24,298 nt of DNA from CAZKEW01 sp964580435 (GTDB taxonomy: Bacteria > Acidobacteriota > Aminicenantia > Aminicenantales > UBA8522). Location of the stretch: NCBI GenBank assembly GCA_964580435.1, contig CAZOKP010000036.1, forward strand, positions 1 through 24,298, given 5' to 3'. Positions 7,170-14,825 of the stretch are shown one piece after another. Position 1 is the first letter of the stretch. Every line of letters begins with the position of its first letter. The translations under genes and the position numbers were made by a program. Under the pieces are notes generated by a model. The model had not been told where the DNA came from. It made no database searches and saw nothing but the letters and a program-made list of their open reading frames with translations.

Positions 7170-7952
7170 ATGGTCGAACAATTTCTCGAAGACAAGAGGA
7201 AAAATATCGCTCTTTTGATAGATGGAGACAATGCCCAGCCATCCCTGACCGGGAAAATTCTGGCCGAGGCCGGCAAGTACGGCCTGATCACCATCCGGCG
7301 GATCTACGGCGACTGGACGACCGTCAATATGTCCGGGTGGAAACATGCCCTCCACGACAATGCCATCCAGCCGATTCAACAGTTCCGGTACACGGTGGGA
7401 AAGAATGCGACAGACAGCGCCTTGATCATCGACGCCATGGATATTCTGCACGGCCATCTCGTTGACGGCTTCTGCATCGTCTCCAGCGACAGCGACTACA
7501 CGCGCCTAGCGACAAGAATCAGGGAAATGGGGTTTTTTGTCATGGGCATCGGCAAGCGCAGGACGCCCAAAGCTTTTATCAACGCCTGCAATGTCTTCAT
7601 CTATACTGAAAACCTCGTTTTGGAAGTCCGTGGCCGCGAAGGCGTTCGTGTCGGCGAAAAAAAGATGATAACGAGAGGGGGCAAAAACGAGGCCGAAGGA
7701 GAAGATAAATCCAAGAAGTTCGATCCCGTTCCCCTTATCAGAGGTGCGTTCGACATGGCCGTGCAGGAAGATGGCTGGGCCAACCTGGGAACGATCGGGT
7801 TTTACCTGCGCCAGGTAGACCCCGGGTTTGATCCTCGGACCTACGGCTTCAAACAATTGTCCCAGCTCATTAAATCCTACCCTAATCTGTTCGAGCTCAA
7901 GTTTCAGGAGGAGTCCGGGCAGACGACCGTCTTTGTCCGCCTTAAGGACTAA
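7170..7952 (+). CDS. NYN domain / OST-HTH (LOTUS) protein
   Basis: This 260-residue protein joins a NYN domain (PIN-like nuclease fold, LabA/limkain type, residues about 11-150) to a C-terminal OST-HTH/LOTUS RNA-binding domain (about 186-258, with VPLIRGAFDMAVQEDGWANLGTIGFYL). The NYN acidic residues are in place: LIDGDN (Asp18, Asp20), KNATDSALIIDAMD (Asp82, Asp88, Asp91) and SSDSDY (Asp107, Asp109). A metal-dependent RNase is therefore expected. A charged, Lys-rich linker separates the domains. The family is thought to act on RNA in both bacteria and eukaryotes, but targets in bacteria are largely unknown. GGGAGG precedes the ATG. It has its own promoter and faces away from lpdA. Confidence 0.88.
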   Translation: MVEQFLEDKRKNIALLIDGDNAQPSLTGKILAEAGKYGLITIRRIYGDWTTVNMSGWKHALHDNAIQPIQQFRYTVGKNATDSALIIDAMDILHGHLVDGFCIVSSDSDYTRLATRIREMGFFVMGIGKRRTPKAFINACNVFIYTENLVLEVRGREGVRVGEKKMITRGGKNEAEGEDKSKKFDPVPLIRGAFDMAVQEDGWANLGTIGFYLRQVDPGFDPRTYGFKQLSQLIKSYPNLFELKFQEESGQTTVFVRLKD

Positions 7953-8000
7953 AGCGCGCTCGGGTTTCAGACCCGCTTTGTCAGCAGAAGATCAAAATAC

Positions 8001-8028
8001 TTGGGAAGGGTTGCGTCTGCCATAAAAT
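8001..8028 (+). promoter_or_regulatory. Possible promoter of the small membrane protein
   Basis: TTGGGA (8001-8006) and TAAAAT (8023-8028) are separated by 16 bases. The predicted transcript would start only about 15-20 bases before the ATG at 8052, giving a very short leader. Confidence 0.35.
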
Positions 8029-8051
8029 AAGAGCAGAATGGAATCTCAAGA

Positions 8052-8417
8052 ATGGAAAAAAGAAATCCCCAGCCGCTCAAGCGATGGAGGGGAATCGGGC
8101 TGTTCATCGTGGTCTGGGCGGTCATCGCCTGGCTGCTCTATCCTCTCCTGGTCCTGGATTCGACAAGCATGGTCAATGCCAAGGAATACTTCTACCGGTC
8201 GGCTATCGGAATTGCCATGATCATCATCATGTTCGGGAAAACGTTGACGGACCTTTTGTTCCCGCTGGACATCTCTCAGAAAAAAGCCCTCTCTTACACG
8301 GTCTTTCTCACAATTTACAGCTTCGTGCTCGCCGGCGGGATTATCTATATGATCTCGAGAGTTATCGTCGTTTACTTAAGAAGCAGCACAAGCACGGACA
8401 GCGTGTTGCCTTTTTAG
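8052..8417 (+). CDS. Small integral membrane protein, unknown function
   Basis: This 121-residue protein has a basic N-terminus (MEKRNPQPLKRWRG) and three predicted membrane helices (about 14-35, 48-70 and 80-109). The last carries the aromatic pattern YTVFLTIYSFVLAGGIIYMI. It ends in a short polar tail. The positive-inside rule would put the N-terminus in the cytoplasm and the C-terminus outside. No family is recognised. The ribosome site is weak. An ATG at 8038 opens a different frame without membrane character. The stop codon lies 10 bases from that of the convergent helicase gene, inside a shared hairpin. Confidence 0.6.
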   Translation: MEKRNPQPLKRWRGIGLFIVVWAVIAWLLYPLLVLDSTSMVNAKEYFYRSAIGIAMIIIMFGKTLTDLLFPLDISQKKALSYTVFLTIYSFVLAGGIIYMISRVIVVYLRSSTSTDSVLPF

Positions 8418-8440
8418 GCGGCCCCCTCTAATTGCCGCCT
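8416..8440. other. Hairpin across two convergent stop codons
   Basis: AGGCGG (8416-8421) pairs perfectly with CCGCCT (8435-8440) around a 13-base loop. The stem-loop includes or touches the stop codons of both convergent genes. Neither strand has a T-run after the stem in its own direction, so it is not a standard intrinsic terminator. It could still shape transcript ends. Confidence 0.3.
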
Positions 8441-9642
8441 GAAGAGCGAGGCTTTTGTCTCCATGTTCTTCGCTTTCTTTCTCCGGGCTCATATTCAAGG
8501 CTCTTATCTGTGGCAAAAAGGTCAGTGCTCGCAGACTGAACTGGGATCTTCATTCCGATAAACGACTCGATTGCATCAAGATGCTCAGCCGTTCCTTCGC
8601 TGGCCAATGAAATAGCCTTGCCAGAATTCCCGGCGCGCGCCGTTCTCCCGATCCTGTGCACATAATTCTCACGGTCTTGAGGAAGGTCAAAGTTGATGAC
8701 CATTTCCAGGCCGTCGATATGCAGACCCCGCGCCGCAACGTCTGTAGCCACCAGAAAAGGAAACTTCCCCGCCGTAAAATCATTGATGACTTGGAGCCGC
8801 GCGCTTTGAGGGAGGTCTCCGGTGAGATGCCGACAGCGGAAGCCATTGATCTGGAGCTTTTTGGCCAGGCGGAAAGCGACATGCCGCATGTTGGTGAAGA
8901 TCAGGGCGTTGCGGGGGCCATTTTTTTGGAGGATGCCCAGCAGAAGATTCAGTTTGATGTGACTCTTGACTTGATAAAGTTCCTGGGTGATTGTGTCCAC
9001 GGTCAGCTGTTCGGGCGTCACCTCGATGAAAGTGGGCTGGTCCAGGTGTTCGCCGGCAATTCTCCTGGACACGCGGTTCAGCGTTGCGCTGAACAGCATG
9101 GTCTGCCGATGACTGCGGTCTGGAAGCCGGCGAATCAGTTTCCGGATGTCCGGAAGAAATCCCATATCAAACAGCCGGTCGGCCTCGTCGATCACGAGAA
9201 ATCCGACCTCTTTCAATCTTAAGTGACCTTTCTCGCTGAAATCCAGAAGTCGTCCCGGAGTGCCGATGATGATGTTCACCACTTTTTTTAATGCAGCAAG
9301 CTGAGCGGCGTATCCGACACCTCCAAAAAAGCTGCCGATTCTGAATCCTAGATAGTGGTTCAAGAGCCGCGCTTCGCCTTCAATCTGGACGGCCAGTTCC
9401 CGCGTCGGGACAATAACCAGAGCCTTTTTTTGGGCTGAGGGGCCCTCCTGCAGCATGCGCTCAAACAGCGTGATCAAGAACGCGGCGGTTTTGCCCGTCC
9501 CGGTCTGAGATTGGACGGCCACGTCACCTCCCTGGAGAGTTATGCCCAGGGTTTTTTCCTGGACGGCGGTCAGTTCTGTGTAACCCCTGTCCTTGATTCC
9601 ACGAAGAAGTTTGGGGTCGAGTTTTAATTCGTTAAAATACAT
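8428..9642 (-). CDS. DEAD-box ATP-dependent RNA helicase (RhlE-like)
   Basis: This 404-residue helicase has two RecA domains and a short basic tail, the minimal size of RhlE-type enzymes that unwind structured RNA in ribosome assembly or decay. The motifs run in order: Q motif (Gln28), SQTGTGKT (45-52), PTRELA (79-84), TPGR (128-131), DEAD (152-155), SAT (185-187), then ATDVAARGLHI and HRIGRTARAG. The Q-motif context reads TAVQ where most relatives have TPIQ, a minor departure. The tail (ERKRRTWRQKPRSSGGN) is Arg-rich and probably aids RNA binding. AAGGTAG precedes the ATG. A 146-base AT-rich leader region separates it from the PfkB gene upstream on the same strand. Confidence 0.93.
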   Translation of the reverse strand: MYFNELKLDPKLLRGIKDRGYTELTAVQEKTLGITLQGGDVAVQSQTGTGKTAAFLITLFERMLQEGPSAQKKALVIVPTRELAVQIEGEARLLNHYLGFRIGSFFGGVGYAAQLAALKKVVNIIIGTPGRLLDFSEKGHLRLKEVGFLVIDEADRLFDMGFLPDIRKLIRRLPDRSHRQTMLFSATLNRVSRRIAGEHLDQPTFIEVTPEQLTVDTITQELYQVKSHIKLNLLLGILQKNGPRNALIFTNMRHVAFRLAKKLQINGFRCRHLTGDLPQSARLQVINDFTAGKFPFLVATDVAARGLHIDGLEMVINFDLPQDRENYVHRIGRTARAGNSGKAISLASEGTAEHLDAIESFIGMKIPVQSASTDLFATDKSLEYEPGERKRRTWRQKPRSSGGN

Positions 9643-9705
9643 AGGCTACCTTTATAATATTGGATTAAAACATGAGGGGATAATCGTCAGATGAAACTAT
9701 CGTTC

Positions 9706-9732
9706 AGTCACGAAGAATAATTCGTTTTGACT
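9706..9732. promoter_or_regulatory. Imperfect dyad upstream of the helicase gene
   Basis: In the AT-rich gap before the helicase gene, AGTCACGAA (9706-9714) mirrors TTCGTTTTGACT (9721-9732). The inner arms ACGAA/TTCGT and outer AGTC/GACT match, with an offset of two bases. It may be an operator or part of a structured 5' leader. No T-run makes it a clear terminator for the PfkB gene. Confidence 0.25.
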
Positions 9733-9788
9733 ACTTCCTACCAGATGTCTTAGAAAGTACTATACACGAAATGACGAAATAATACAAG

Positions 9789-10715
9789 TTAAATATCAAA
9801 GTCCCTCCAGTCCAGCCGGCCTTTTCTTTTCAAAAAAACGATGGCCTGCGAAAGGGAGGGAAGTCCGGTTCTGCCGCCGGGCTTTGAACACTTTATCGCA
9901 GCCACTGCGGATGCGAACTCCGCGCATCGTTCGATCCCCCATCCACGGGTGAGGCCAAAGGCAAAGGCGCCGTGGAAAGCGTCGCCCGCGCCGGTCGTAT
10001 CGGCGACTTCAACCTTGAATGCCTCTCCCTTGCTCTTGCCCTCCGGTGTGGAGGAGACCCATCCTTCTGCGCCGAGGGTGATCAGGGCGATTTTTGGTCC
10101 AAGCCCATGAATAGCGTCAAGGGCCCCGGGCAAGTCGTCAGCATATCCGATTTGGGCGGCGAACTTGCGTGGGGCTATCAGGATTGAGATATTGCGGAAA
10201 AACTCCAAATTCTTCTGGGAGATCATTGTGACATCCGCGACCACGGGAATTCCTTTTTTCTGCGCAGTCCGAGCGGCGGCCAGAGCGAGCTTGGGGTAGT
10301 AATCGTCGACAAGGAGCGCGTTGCACCGGGAAATCCAGGTGAGATCTGGGAGGGCGACATTTTCCGTGGCCGATGCCGCGCGGTGGAAAATTGTCCTCTC
10401 TCCGGATCTACTGTCGACATGAATAAAGCTAAACGGGCTGGCGCCTCCACAGATCCTGGCAATCCCTGCCACGCTTATGCCTTCCGCAACGAGTCCCGCT
10501 GCGATGTGGTCTCCGACCTCATCATCTCCGAGAAAGCTGAACATCCGGCATTGCGCGCCCAGCCGGCTGCAGGCAACAAGGGCTGTGCCGACAAGCCCTC
10601 CGCCTTGAGTGCGGTAGTCTTCAAGCTGGGCGGTGTCACCCCAGGGGATCTGGGGAGCGACCAGAATATGGTCAAGGCAGCAGATTCCCGCTCCGGCGAT
10701 TGTTGGGTTATTCAT
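9789..10715 (-). CDS. PfkB-family sugar or nucleoside kinase
   Basis: This 308-residue enzyme of the ribokinase/PfkB family transfers phosphate from ATP to a sugar hydroxyl. The substrate-side motif GGGLVGTALVACSRLGA and the ATP-site signature DTTGAGDAFHGAF, with catalytic Asp245, are both clear. The anion-hole region is followed by PGGRTGLP near the C-terminus, as in ketohexokinase-like and sulfofructose-kinase-like members. The substrate cannot be fixed. The ATG at 10715 has an ideal GGAGG seven bases upstream. An upstream in-frame start would add 25 basic residues not seen in the family, so it was not used. The gene is divergent from the niacin-salvage pair. Confidence 0.88.
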   Translation of the reverse strand: MNNPTIAGAGICCLDHILVAPQIPWGDTAQLEDYRTQGGGLVGTALVACSRLGAQCRMFSFLGDDEVGDHIAAGLVAEGISVAGIARICGGASPFSFIHVDSRSGERTIFHRAASATENVALPDLTWISRCNALLVDDYYPKLALAAARTAQKKGIPVVADVTMISQKNLEFFRNISILIAPRKFAAQIGYADDLPGALDAIHGLGPKIALITLGAEGWVSSTPEGKSKGEAFKVEVADTTGAGDAFHGAFAFGLTRGWGIERCAEFASAVAAIKCSKPGGRTGLPSLSQAIVFLKRKGRLDWRDFDI

Positions 10716-10881
10716 TCCGATCCTCCGCCGTGGCCGCGTTTCCAAGACCAATTTTCGGCCATAGCGGGATTTTATCTCAAAGGTGTTCATCTCTCAACCC
10801 CTGGAGGTCCCCATCTTTATCTTCCTAAGCTCTGCCAGACTATCTTCCCAGGCTCTAACGGAGAAATGAAGTTTGCTGTGA

Positions 10882-10911
10882 TTGACAACGATTGCAGGAT
10901 AGCTGTATGTT
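10882..10911 (+). promoter_or_regulatory. Promoter of the niacin-salvage pair
   Basis: A perfect TTGACA (10882-10887) is followed after 18 bases by TATGTT (10906-10911). The transcript should start near 10918 and cover pncA and pncB. No operator dyad for a known NAD-responsive repressor is evident. Confidence 0.5.
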
Positions 10912-10945
10912 TTCGGCTGAACAGACAAACCTGTGAGGCATGGCG

Positions 10946-11536
10946 ATGAAGGATTCTCCAGAACATCATGCTCTCCCTCAACCCGGCGATGCCCTGATTA
11001 TCGTGGATGTCCAAAACGATTTCTTGCCCGGCGGCAGCTTGGCCGTGCCTGATGGCGATGCCATCATTCCGGTGCTTAATCGGTACATCCGCTTGTTCAC
11101 GGAGCGCGACTTGCCGGTGTTTGCCACGCGCGACTGGCATCCGTCCAATCACAGATCGTTCAAGGCCCAGGGTGGAATTTGGCCGCCGCATTGCCTGGCC
11201 GGAACCCGAGGGGCAGCCTTTGCGTCTGAGTTACAGCTACCTGCGGACGTGTACGTCATTTCCAAGGCCGATAAGCCCGAGCAAGATGCTTATTCAGGTT
11301 TTCAAGGAACGGACCTGTCCGAAAAACTGAGAAAACTCAAGGTGAGGCGCCTATGGATCGGCGGCTTAGCCACTGATTATTGCGTCCTAAATACGGTTCT
11401 GGACGCACGCCGCCAGGGTTTTGAGGTCTTTGTTCTCAGGGATGCTATCCGCGCGGTCAACTTCCGTCCCGATGACGGGGCCAAAGCGATCCAAAAAATG
11501 CGGGGCCATGGGGCCGTTTTTCGGCGAGTTTCTTAG
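10946..11536 (+). CDS. pncA: Nicotinamidase
   Basis: This isochorismatase-fold enzyme hydrolyses nicotinamide to nicotinate and ammonia, the first step of NAD salvage. Numbering from an alternative ATG six bases upstream, the catalytic triad is Asp23 (VDVQNDF), Lys109 (SKADKPEQDAYSGF) and Cys148 (GLATDYCV). Metal ligands are Asp65, His67 and His71 in TRDWHPSNHRSF, and WPPHCLAGTRGA is also typical. The length of about 196 residues is usual. The ATG at 10946 is seven bases after GAGG, while the one at 10940 is too close to it, so the later start is preferred. The next gene acts on its product and starts 9 bases after this stop. Confidence 0.93.
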   Translation: MKDSPEHHALPQPGDALIIVDVQNDFLPGGSLAVPDGDAIIPVLNRYIRLFTERDLPVFATRDWHPSNHRSFKAQGGIWPPHCLAGTRGAAFASELQLPADVYVISKADKPEQDAYSGFQGTDLSEKLRKLKVRRLWIGGLATDYCVLNTVLDARRQGFEVFVLRDAIRAVNFRPDDGAKAIQKMRGHGAVFRRVS

Positions 11537-11545
11537 GGGATCTTA

Positions 11546-12886
11546 ATGCCGGTTCAATCCAGCTCGCTGCTGACCGACCTTTATCAGCTCACGATGGCGC
11601 AAAGCTATCTCGACCACGGCCTCGAAGAGCCGGCTGTATTCGAATTCTTTGTTCGTCGGCTGCCCCCAGGGCGAAATTTTCTTATTGCCGCAGGCCTGGA
11701 GCAGGCGCTCGAGTTTCTCGAACATCTCTGCTTCACTCAGGACGAAATAGATTGGCTCGATTCCACCGGACGGTTCAAGAGGAGACTTCTCGATTATCTT
11801 GAAACTGTGCGCTTTGCCGGTGATGTGGAGGCAATGCCCGAGGGCACGGTGTTTTTTCAAGACGAACCGATTCTTCGGGTTGTCGCGCCGCTGCCGCTGG
11901 CGCAACTTGCGGAAACCCGCTTGATCAACCTGCTCCATTTTCAAACGCTGATCGCTTCTAAGGCTGCACGCATGGTCTTGGCCGCGCCCGGCTCGCTGCT
12001 TGTGGATTTCGGGTTGCGCCGCTCCCACGGCTCTGAGGCCGGGCTCTTGGCGGCGCGGGCGAGCTATCTTGTGGGGTTTGATGGGAGTTCCACAGTTTTG
12101 GCCGAGCGGGAGTTCGGCATTCCAAGTTATGGCACCATGGCGCACTCCTATATCCAGGCCTTCGATGATGAGGGGATCTCCTTCGAAAATTTTCTGCAGA
12201 GCTATCCGCAAGGCGCCATGCTTCCAATCGATACATATGATACCGAAGCGGGTGCGGAAAAAATCGTGGCTCTCCTGCCGCACTTAAAGTCTTCGGGGGT
12301 GCACCTTCGCGCGGTGCGCATCGACAGCGGCGACCTGGACAGCCATGCGCGCAAGGTGCGTGCTATCCTCGATCGTGCCGGCCTTGAGGACGTGAAAATC
12401 TTCGCCAGCGGCAATCTCGATGAATATGAGCTCGAACGCCTCATGCGAGCCGGTGCCCCCATCGACGGCTATGGTGTTGGAACGCGCATGGATACCTCTT
12501 CTGATGCGCCCTATCTGGACTGCGCTTACAAGCTTCAAGAGTACGCCGGGAAGCCGCGGCGGAAGCGCTCGGAGGGCAAAGCGACCTGGCCGGGCCGCAA
12601 GCAGGTGTACCGGCAATATGGCGGGAAGGGCCTGATGCGCGGCGATGTTCTTGCGCTGATGGAAGATCTGCACGAGGGCTGCGCTCTTCTCCAGCAGGTT
12701 ATGAGCAAGGGAAAACGACTGATCGCTCCTCCTCTCGAAATCAGTCGGCGCCACGCCCATGAAGAGATGGCGAGCCTGCCGCTAACGCTGCGAAGCCTGG
12801 AACAGGCACCGCCGTATTTGGTTGAGGTAGCGCCTTCGCTTCGTGCTTTGGCGGCGGAGCTTGACGCTATGAATGAGCCAATTTGA
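11546..12886 (+). CDS. pncB: Nicotinate phosphoribosyltransferase
   Basis: This 446-residue enzyme converts nicotinate and PRPP, with ATP hydrolysis, to nicotinate mononucleotide, feeding the Preiss-Handler route to NAD. The N-terminus SLLTDLYQLTMAQSY is diagnostic. FGLRRSHGSEAG contains His161, which corresponds to the autophosphorylated histidine of the family. RIDSGDLDSHARKVR and GYGVGTRMDTSSDAPYLD form the phosphoribosyl and product sites. GGGGATC precedes the ATG nine bases after pncA, so the two are one operon making consecutive steps. The final 20 bases overlap tail to tail with the convergent gene ending at 12867. Confidence 0.95.
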   Translation: MPVQSSSLLTDLYQLTMAQSYLDHGLEEPAVFEFFVRRLPPGRNFLIAAGLEQALEFLEHLCFTQDEIDWLDSTGRFKRRLLDYLETVRFAGDVEAMPEGTVFFQDEPILRVVAPLPLAQLAETRLINLLHFQTLIASKAARMVLAAPGSLLVDFGLRRSHGSEAGLLAARASYLVGFDGSSTVLAEREFGIPSYGTMAHSYIQAFDDEGISFENFLQSYPQGAMLPIDTYDTEAGAEKIVALLPHLKSSGVHLRAVRIDSGDLDSHARKVRAILDRAGLEDVKIFASGNLDEYELERLMRAGAPIDGYGVGTRMDTSSDAPYLDCAYKLQEYAGKPRRKRSEGKATWPGRKQVYRQYGGKGLMRGDVLALMEDLHEGCALLQQVMSKGKRLIAPPLEISRRHAHEEMASLPLTLRSLEQAPPYLVEVAPSLRALAAELDAMNEPI

Positions 12887-13364
12887 GCAACTTCTTCTTG
12901 CCCAGGATGGCGCGCAGAATCTCGGCGGCCAATCTCTCGAGTTCACGCTCGTCGTAATCTGAGGTCTGAATTTTCATAACATTCGCTGCAGCTTGGCACA
13001 ATATGCTTTTCGACCCTGTGGCATATTTGACTTGAGGATTTTCTTTAGTGGGCTCCATGGCGGTCACTTGGATCCGCATTTTTTCCCGACCGTCGATGGT
13101 CTGGATCAAGACAACGACATGCTGATTCTTGTTTGTATCGTCGTCGTCCTCATTCCCGATAAAGAATTCTCTTCGGATAAAGTCCTCGCCCGGGTATGGC
13201 CCGAGCTCTTTCACCTCGTCATAAATCTGCTTTAAGATTTTGAGATACTTGGCTTCAGGAACATTCTTTTCATCGGAAGACAGGACACATCCGGCATGAG
13301 CAGAAAATAAGAGGATGCCAAGCCCGGCAATGGTGCAAAATAGGACAGGCCATATCGTTTTCAT
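12867..13364 (-). CDS. Exported protein of unknown function
   Basis: This 165-residue protein begins with a clear export signal (MKTIWPVLFCTIAGLGILLFSAHA). Cleavage after AHA is plausible. The following Gly-Cys gives a poor lipobox with His at -3, so lipidation is doubtful. The mature part has a helix, then FIRREFFIGNEDDDD, a beta region (HVVVLIQTIDGREKMRIQVTAME), and a basic C-terminal helix. The Asp run might bind cations. I recognise no family. The ribosome site is weak. A TATAAT box at 13395-13400 suggests its own promoter. Its last 20 bases lie inside the end of pncB on the other strand. Confidence 0.65.
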   Translation of the reverse strand: MKTIWPVLFCTIAGLGILLFSAHAGCVLSSDEKNVPEAKYLKILKQIYDEVKELGPYPGEDFIRREFFIGNEDDDDTNKNQHVVVLIQTIDGREKMRIQVTAMEPTKENPQVKYATGSKSILCQAAANVMKIQTSDYDERELERLAAEILRAILGKKKLLKLAHS

Positions 13365-13394
13365 GAGCCTGTTTGTTTCTCTATCTGTGTCTCT

Positions 13395-13400
13395 ATTATA
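13395..13400 (-). promoter_or_regulatory. -10 box of the exported hypothetical gene
   Basis: TATAAT on the minus strand lies about 30 bases before the ATG at 13364 and just downstream of the stop of the flavoprotein gene (13419-13421). No good -35 is seen at 16-18 bases, so this may be weak or read-through may dominate. Confidence 0.35.
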
Positions 13401-13418
13401 TCTAATGCCTCACGATGT

Positions 13419-14093
13419 TCACGATAAGCTTTTGAGGGCTGCGGAAATCAAGGCATTCCAGACCGGGGCATAGGGAGGGGCATAAGCGGAATCAAACCAG
13501 CCCATATCCCCTACCGCCATTCCCGTGAAGACAGCCACAGCGGCGGGGTCGATAAACTGGGCCGCGTTTCCTTCGCAGACGGCCGCAGCTCCAATGATTC
13601 TTCCCGTTCCTTCTTCGGCGATGATCTCGACTTCAGCCAGCGAGGCTCCCGGGTAATAGTTCGCTTTATCCGGCCGAGCGGCTGAATAAGCCCGGGCTTT
13701 GATCCCCTCTTTTTGGGCCTCATCAAGACTCAACCCCGTTCTGGCAATGGATAACTCAAAGAATTTCATGATCTGAGTGCCCACGATTCCCGGGAACAGG
13801 ACATTTTCTCCGGCCATGTTCATTCCCGCGATCCGCCCCATCTTGTTCGCCGTGGAGCCGAGGGGGAAATAGACATTCCGGCCCAGAAGCCTGTTGTAGA
13901 CCATGGCGCAATCGCCGGCCGCATAGATATCGGGGTCTGAGGTTCGGCCCCGCCGGTCAACNNNNNNNNNNNNNNNNNNNNNNNNNNNNNNNNNNNNNNN
14001 NNNNNNNNNNNNNNNNNNNNNNNNNNNNNNNNNNNNNNNNNNNNNNNNNNNNNNNNNNNNNTCGGCGCCAACGATAAAGAAATCCCAGGCCAT
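13419..14093 (-). CDS. CoA-disulfide reductase/NADH oxidase-like flavoprotein, interrupted by assembly gap
   Basis: The N-terminus MAWDFFIVGA plus an Asp or Glu codon (14062-14093) and a ~180-residue C-terminal part (13419-13961) flank 100 N. VGA followed by Asp fits the GxDAAG FAD loop of the CoA-disulfide reductase/NOX branch. The C-terminal part has the second FAD motif DPDIYAAGDCA, a dimerisation domain, and the branch-typical AYAPPYAPVWN near the end. Relatives have about 440-450 residues, so roughly 250 are hidden and the real gap must be nearer 750 bases than 100. That the two pieces are one gene is inference, supported by order, strand and motif fit. The redox cysteine region is in the gap, so the reaction cannot be decided. 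AAGGAG precedes the ATG, 10 bases after the ATPase gene. Confidence 0.75.
   Translation of the reverse strand: MAWDFFIVGAXXXXXXXXXXXXXXXXXXXXXXXXXXXXXXXXXXVDRRGRTSDPDIYAAGDCAMVYNRLLGRNVYFPLGSTANKMGRIAGMNMAGENVLFPGIVGTQIMKFFELSIARTGLSLDEAQKEGIKARAYSAARPDKANYYPGASLAEVEIIAEEGTGRIIGAAAVCEGNAAQFIDPAAVAVFTGMAVGDMGWFDSAYAPPYAPVWNALISAALKSLS
13962..14061. other. Assembly gap of 100 N
   Basis: Exactly 100 undetermined bases lie inside the flavoprotein gene. The round number is the usual placeholder for a gap of unknown size. From the missing protein length, the true gap is probably around 750 bases. Confidence 0.95.
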
Positions 14094-14103
14094 TTTCTGC
14101 TCC

Positions 14104-14808
14104 TTAGGGTGCGGCGATAAGAAGAGTGGCGGGGTCGAGACCGAGCCTGAGTTCGCCCGGAGATGGGTAATCATGGTCCTTGACCAGGCGCAACTGGACG
14201 AGGTTTTCCACGGAACGAAGTGTGATCAAGACGTCGATCGAGTCCAGATAATGCTTCAGCTCATGGGGAAGGCCCTGGTCGTCTAATAAAGGTTCATTTC
14301 CTTTGAGCGAAGCGCTGAACCAGACTTCAAGACCCATCTTGGCGGCGAAGCCTTTGAATTTCTTTATGTCCTCGGGCGACGATTGGACAAAATTGTAGCC
14401 ATCGACAATGATCGTTTCGGCGGCGAACTTGCCGAATTGAATCATGGCTTCAAGGCTCCGCAGGACCTGCTCAGTTTTGGTCCCTTCTTGATTGAAGTTC
14501 ATGATCACCCGATTCTTGATGATCTCATCATGGATATCGGCGATCGATTCCAGGTTCAAGCCCTTGGCGATCTCCCTGAAGATATCCTCATACCAGTTGA
14601 TGATATAGTCCACGCGACTCGAGTAGGAGACATGGATGACGGGCTTTTGCTGGAATAATTTGTCCGTGGAGATATGGACGAGGCAGGCCGTTTTTCCCAC
14701 TCCCTTTCGCGAAGCCAGGACACCGATATTGCCCTTTCCCAGCCCGCCGTGGATAGATGTCTCGAGAATTCTCAAAGGGCTTCTCTTGATGAGTTCTTCT
14801 CTGAGCAT
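14104..14808 (-). CDS. RecA/KaiC-like P-loop ATPase
   Basis: This 234-residue cytoplasmic protein has a Walker A SRKGVGKT (33-40) and a Walker B TIIVDGYNF (Asp136), in the spacing of the RecA/KaiC/DnaB fold. The phrase SIHGGLGKGNIGVLASRKGVGKT resembles the entry loop of KaiC and RadA-type ATPases. SASLKG (about 165-170) stands where the sensor strand of RecA-like proteins lies. There is no DNA-binding or zinc domain, so it is a single-domain ATPase. The role is unknown. The gene begins 17 bases after fusA with AAGGAG upstream and ends 10 bases before the flavoprotein gene, so all three should share one transcript. Confidence 0.75.
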   Translation of the reverse strand: MLREELIKRSPLRILETSIHGGLGKGNIGVLASRKGVGKTACLVHISTDKLFQQKPVIHVSYSSRVDYIINWYEDIFREIAKGLNLESIADIHDEIIKNRVIMNFNQEGTKTEQVLRSLEAMIQFGKFAAETIIVDGYNFVQSSPEDIKKFKGFAAKMGLEVWFSASLKGNEPLLDDQGLPHELKHYLDSIDVLITLRSVENLVQLRLVKDHDYPSPGELRLGLDPATLLIAAP

Positions 14809-14825
14809 AATCCGAACTCCTTTGT

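Noticed and set aside
7951..7979. Hairpin CGGGT-ttcag-ACCCG with AAAG/CTTT flanks after the NYN gene, as a terminator
   Set aside because: The flanking pairs are offset by a large bulge and no T-run follows, so it is not a convincing intrinsic terminator.
10716..10790. Upstream start adding 25 residues to the PfkB kinase
   Set aside because: The extra residues are basic and unlike the family N-terminus, while the ATG at 10715 has an ideal GGAGG.
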